Shown here: piece by piece, positions 60,610-64,000 of the stretch
Position numbering within the stretch: the first letter of the stretch is position 1
Layout: each line of letters opens with the position of its first letter
Source of the DNA: Paenibacillus oleatilyticus
GTDB lineage: Bacteria > Bacillota > Bacilli > Paenibacillales > NBRC-103111
Assembly: GCF_018998565.1 (NCBI RefSeq)
Contig: NZ_JAHNZO010000036.1
Coordinates: 1-64,000, forward strand
Reading direction: 5' to 3'
Length of the DNA: 64,000 bases
Notes under the pieces: generated by a model
Seen by the model: the letters and a program-made list of their open reading frames with translations, nothing else
What the model was told of the DNA's origin: nothing
The model's database searches: none
Made by a program: the position numbers and the translations under genes

Positions 60610-61566
60610 ATGTTTCATCATGTGACCGTACTTAAGCAGGAAGCAGTGGAAGGATTACATATACAACCGGACGGCGTCTATGTCGATTGTACGCTTGGCG
60701 GAGCGGGGCACAGCTTCGAGATCGCCTCGCGGCTCGGGCCGGAGGGATTGCTTATCGCCTTCGATCAAGACGACGCGGCACTTGCCAATGCCAGGGAGCG
60801 GCTCGCTCCGGTTATGGACCGGGTGAAGCTGGTCCGCAGCAACTTTCGCTATTTGGAGCGCGAGCTTGCCCAAGTGCCGCGCGCTTTGAAAGACGGCCGT
60901 CCGCAGGTGGACGGGATTTTGTTTGATTTGGGTGTATCGTCCCCGCAGCTCGACGAGGCTGACCGCGGCTTCAGCTATAATCATGACGCCGAGTTGGACA
61001 TGCGGATGGATCGGACGGCTCCGCTGACGGCGAGAGACATCGTCAACGAATGGCCGGAGCAGGAGATTGCGCAAATTTTATTCGAGTACGGGGAAGAAAA
61101 GTTCTCGCGTCGTATCGCAGCGACCATAGCCGCCGCTCGCGCCAAGGCTCCGATCGAAACGACGGGGCAGCTTGTCGATTTGATCAAGGAATCGATTCCT
61201 GCCGCGGCGAGGCGTACCGGACCGCATCCGGCCAAGCGCAGCTTTCAGGCGCTGCGGATCGCCGTAAACGACGAGCTCGGCGCCTTCGAGGACGCGCTGG
61301 AGCAGTCCATCCGTTGTCTGGCCCCGGGAGGCCGGGCTGCGGTCATTACCTTTCATTCGCTCGAAGACCGGATATGTAAGCAAACGTTTGCCAAATATGT
61401 GGCCAAATGCACGTGCCCGCCCGACTTTCCGATGTGCGTATGCGGATCTGCCGGAATCGTTAAGCTGGTGAACCGCAAGCCGATCGAAGCCGGAGCGGAA
61501 GAGCTCGAAGCGAATCCGCGCGCCCGTTCGGCCAAGCTGAGAATCGCGGAAAAACTGACGAACTGA
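60610..61566 (+). CDS. rsmH: 16S rRNA (cytosine-1402-N4)-methyltransferase
   Basis: RsmH (MraW) methylates N4 of C1402 in 16S rRNA. It has 318 residues; FHHVTVLKQEAVEGLHIQPDGVYVDCTLGGAGHSFEI is the N-terminal SAM region, with ILFDLGVSSPQLDEADRGFSY and ITFHSLEDRICKQTF further on. The start is ATG 60610 after AGGAGGAG. It is the second gene of the dcw cluster. Confidence 0.97.
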   Translation: MFHHVTVLKQEAVEGLHIQPDGVYVDCTLGGAGHSFEIASRLGPEGLLIAFDQDDAALANARERLAPVMDRVKLVRSNFRYLERELAQVPRALKDGRPQVDGILFDLGVSSPQLDEADRGFSYNHDAELDMRMDRTAPLTARDIVNEWPEQEIAQILFEYGEEKFSRRIAATIAAARAKAPIETTGQLVDLIKESIPAAARRTGPHPAKRSFQALRIAVNDELGAFEDALEQSIRCLAPGGRAAVITFHSLEDRICKQTFAKYVAKCTCPPDFPMCVCGSAGIVKLVNRKPIEAGAEELEANPRARSAKLRIAEKLTN

Positions 61567-61579
61567 GGGGGAAAGCATC

Positions 61580-62005
61580 TTGCCGGCTTATATTCAAGGG
61601 AATTTAGCAGTCGAACAGCGGACCGAGAACAAAGTCAAAGTCAAGGAAACGAAAAAGATCGTATACCGGAACAAAACGTTGCCGGTACAAGAAAAGCTGC
61701 TCTATTTGTTTACGGTTGCCGTCTGCGTCGTCGTTGCGGGTGTCATCATTTGGCGTTATGCGCAAATTTACGAGATGAGCTCCAGCATTCAAACCATTGA
61801 AAAGAAAATTGCTAACCTGGAAGCGGAGAACAGCATTCTTAAGCAAAAGGTCGACGCGCTCTCCGACCATCAGCGTCTTGAGGAAGAAGCCCGCAGCCGC
61901 GGCTACAGCGTAGCCGATCCGAATCAAACGAAGCCGCAGGGAGGGAAGACTTCGGGGACCTCGGGGCAAAGCGTCGCTTCCAAAAAAACAAAGGATCAAC
62001 CCTGA
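61580..62005 (+). CDS. ftsL: Cell division protein FtsL
   Basis: This 141-residue bitopic protein of the divisome has a basic cytoplasmic N-terminus, one membrane helix (LLYLFTVAVCVVVAGVIIW) and an external coiled coil (IQTIEKKIANLEAENSILKQKVDALSDHQRLEEEA). A Gly/Ser/Lys tail follows. The start is TTG 61580. Identification rests mostly on architecture and the position between rsmH and the penicillin-binding protein. Confidence 0.93.
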   Translation: MPAYIQGNLAVEQRTENKVKVKETKKIVYRNKTLPVQEKLLYLFTVAVCVVVAGVIIWRYAQIYEMSSSIQTIEKKIANLEAENSILKQKVDALSDHQRLEEEARSRGYSVADPNQTKPQGGKTSGTSGQSVASKKTKDQP

Positions 62006-62034
62006 TCCGTCCGTTGGAATAGGGAGGATATACG

Positions 62035-64000
62035 ATGACAAAAAAGGTAAAATTGCGTTCGTTAATCATCGGAGGGGGGTTCACCCTCCTTTTTGTTGTT
62101 CTGATAACCCGTGTTTATTGGGTGCAAGTCGTGGAAGGCGCCAAATATGTCGCAGAGGTTAAAGAAAATCAGTGGTCAAAAGAAAAGATCATTCAGCCGG
62201 TCCGCGGCAGTATTTTGGACCGGAACGGCAAGGTGCTTGCGGAAGATTCCCCGGCGTTCACGCTGGCTCTGGTTCCCCAGACGATTAAAGATAACAACAA
62301 TCAGGAAGAAGTTGTAAAAGGCCTGGCGGCGATTCTGGCGACTTCCGGCGACCCGACCGGCGTCACGGCGCTGGAAGACAAAATACGCAAGCGTTTTGAA
62401 GCCAAGCGGGAATGGACGCCTACGGACCAGATCGAAATTCGCAACGAAGGCTGGAAGATCGACTCGGAGAAGGCCGACAAAATCAATCAACTCGTTAAAG
62501 ATCTGCAGGCCAAGCTGCCAAAAAAGAACACGCCGATCGGTATTGTACTTTTGCCTGAGATTAAGCGGTTTTACCCGGCTGGCCAGCTTGCTGCCCATCT
62601 GATCGGCTATAGTAACAAGGAAGGCAAGTCGGTGATGGGGATCGAAGCGCAGCTCGACAACTATTTGAAAGGCGTTCCGGGCTTTCTGAATTACGAGAAG
62701 GACCGCTATGGCGTGGAGCTGACGGGTTCAAAGAGCCGGTATCAGCCTGCGGTGAACGGCAGCAACGTACAGCTGACCATCGATAAAAACATTCAATTTT
62801 ACATCGAGAACGCACTTCAGAAGACATACGACAAGTGGCATCCGAAAAGCCTCACCGCGATCGCGGTCGATCCGAAGACGATGGAAATTCTTGGAATTGC
62901 GAACATGCCGACGTTCAACCCGAACAAATACGGCGAAACGAAAAATCAATCGGACTTCATCAATCATGCCGTCGCCTCGCAATATGAACCGGGCTCGACG
63001 TTCAAGATTGTTACCCTGGCGGCAGCGGTAGAGGAAGGCGTGTTTTTTCCGGAAGACAAATATCAGTCTGGTAAAATCATCGTAGCGGACCGCGAGCTGC
63101 ACGACCACAACAGCGTCGGTTGGGGCAGAATTTCGTACCTCGAGGGTCTGAAACGTTCAAGTAACGTAGCGTTTGTGAAGCTTGGTCTCGAGAAGCTTGG
63201 GCCGGACAAGCTTCGGCAGTATATCGATAATTTCGGATTCGGCTCCAAGACGGGCGTCGATATCCCCGGAGAAGTTGCGGGCCGGGTCAAAATGCAGTAT
63301 GCGCCGGAGTACGCGACGGCGACCTACGGTCAAGGGTTAACGACTACCATGATCCAGCAAACGGCGGCTTACGCTGCGATTGCGAACGGCGGCAAGCTGA
63401 TGTGGCCCCACGTCATCAAGCAGATCACGAACCCGGACACGGGCGAAGTCATCGAGAAGTATGACCCCAAGGTTATCCGCGAGGTCGTAACGCCGGAGAC
63501 GGCGAAACAGGTTGGCGAATATTTAGAGCAGGTCGTGTCGGACCAGGAGAAAGGAACGGGTCGCAAGGCATATATCGAGGGCTACCGGGTAGCAGGCAAG
63601 ACCGGTACCGCAAACTTCGTGCTGCCGGGTCAAGTTAATTATGCTGTTGGACGATGGATGGTTTCCTTCATCGGCTATGCGCCTCTGGAGGACCCGCAAA
63701 TCTTGGTAGCCATTATGGCGGACGATCCCGATCTCGGCGGCAATTATCATTTGGGGAGCGATGTAACCGCCCCGGCATTTAAAGAAATCGTATCGCAAAC
63801 GCTGCGGTATATGGGCATTGCGCCGAGCACCACCGTGCAGCAAACCTCTCAGCCGACGGAAAAAGCGCCGCAGGGCAAGATGCCGGATCTGACCGATCAG
63901 TCGTTGGACGAAGCCAAATCGGCGATGAACAAGTTCGGTATTTCCGTCGAGCCGATCGGTCAAGGCCCGAAGGTTATCGCCCAATCTCCGCTGCCAGGTA
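62035..64000 (+). CDS. PASTA penicillin-binding protein, class B, 3' end outside window
   Basis: This class B transpeptidase of the division cluster (PbpB/SpoVD type) is open to the window end, 655 codons seen. An N-terminal membrane helix (LIIGGGFTLLFVVLITRVYW) is followed by a dimerisation domain with RGSILDRNG. The transpeptidase has STFK at 62995-63006 (Ser 321), SSN at 63157-63165 and KTG at 63598-63606. A PASTA domain begins after residue 615 (MPDLTDQSLDEAKSAMNKFG). ATG 62035 follows GGGAGGA. PbpB and SpoVD cannot be told apart here. Confidence 0.94.
   Translation, partial: MTKKVKLRSLIIGGGFTLLFVVLITRVYWVQVVEGAKYVAEVKENQWSKEKIIQPVRGSILDRNGKVLAEDSPAFTLALVPQTIKDNNNQEEVVKGLAAILATSGDPTGVTALEDKIRKRFEAKREWTPTDQIEIRNEGWKIDSEKADKINQLVKDLQAKLPKKNTPIGIVLLPEIKRFYPAGQLAAHLIGYSNKEGKSVMGIEAQLDNYLKGVPGFLNYEKDRYGVELTGSKSRYQPAVNGSNVQLTIDKNIQFYIENALQKTYDKWHPKSLTAIAVDPKTMEILGIANMPTFNPNKYGETKNQSDFINHAVASQYEPGSTFKIVTLAAAVEEGVFFPEDKYQSGKIIVADRELHDHNSVGWGRISYLEGLKRSSNVAFVKLGLEKLGPDKLRQYIDNFGFGSKTGVDIPGEVAGRVKMQYAPEYATATYGQGLTTTMIQQTAAYAAIANGGKLMWPHVIKQITNPDTGEVIEKYDPKVIREVVTPETAKQVGEYLEQVVSDQEKGTGRKAYIEGYRVAGKTGTANFVLPGQVNYAVGRWMVSFIGYAPLEDPQILVAIMADDPDLGGNYHLGSDVTAPAFKEIVSQTLRYMGIAPSTTVQQTSQPTEKAPQGKMPDLTDQSLDEAKSAMNKFGISVEPIGQGPKVIAQSPLPG

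Noticed and set aside
1..64000. CRISPR arrays, tRNA genes, insertion sequences, prophage genes
   Set aside because: No regularly spaced repeats, cloverleaf sequences, transposase or phage motifs were recognised on either strand.

Overview
The window is a 64 kb stretch of a moderately GC-rich, endospore-forming Firmicute, most likely Paenibacillus or a close relative. The evidence is gene content and order. Three blocks follow the Bacillus subtilis gene order (rpsU-yqeY-...-era-recO-dnaG-sigA-trmK-yqfO; typA-ylaH-...-ylaJ-ylaK; rsfA-panE-bshC-mraZ-rsmH-ftsL-pbp). Sporulation genes (yqfC, yqfD, rsfA, ylaJ) and bacillithiol synthesis (bshC) are present, ribosome binding sites are strong AAGGAGG types, and GTG/TTG starts are frequent. 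No CRISPR array, prophage, insertion sequence or tRNA gene was seen.

Layout. 1-7.3 kb: the 3' part of sbcC, a secreted GH26-like glycosidase with a stalk-type C-terminus, a minus-strand gene in which a TetR repressor runs in frame into a FAD-dependent oxidoreductase, and a HIT-family hydrolase. 7.3-27.7 kb: the long housekeeping block (rpsU, yqeY, NfeD, floA, yqfC, yqfD, phoH, pgpH, ybeY, dgkA, cdd, era, yqzL, recO, yqfL, yaiI, dnaG, sigA, a membrane protein, trmK, yqfO). It covers translation, RNA processing, envelope and replication initiation, and the genes are tightly spaced or overlapping. 27.7-28.2 kb: rnpB, a type B RNase P RNA. 28.2-36.8 kb: a minus-strand subtilisin-like protease, ypuI, a GH15-like enzyme, small proteins, a lytic transglycosylase, a cysteine desulfurase with thiI (tRNA 4-thiouridine) and a TerC-family protein. 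36.9-42.7 kb: the typA-ylaH-ylaJ-ylaK region. 42.7-46.7 kb: three minus-strand genes of unknown function (two with export signals) and a MidA-like methyltransferase. 47-64 kb: rsfA, panE, a DUF3397 protein, a complete oligopeptide ABC transporter (oppABCDF), bshC, an S-adenosylhomocysteinase, a DUF4349 lipoprotein, then the start of the division/cell-wall cluster (mraZ, rsmH, ftsL, and a PASTA penicillin-binding protein cut by the window end).

Most of the window is ordinary core genome. The parts that deserve a second look are: the in-frame TetR-oxidoreductase fusion with a candidate operator on its own promoter; a promoter-driven, strongly structured non-coding leader before yqfL where B. 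subtilis has glyQS and ccpN; a large inverted repeat before phoH; the AT-rich opp control region with a cre-like site and a long palindrome; and the opp and ahcY cassettes that separate genes adjacent in B. subtilis. No clearly new multi-gene system was found.
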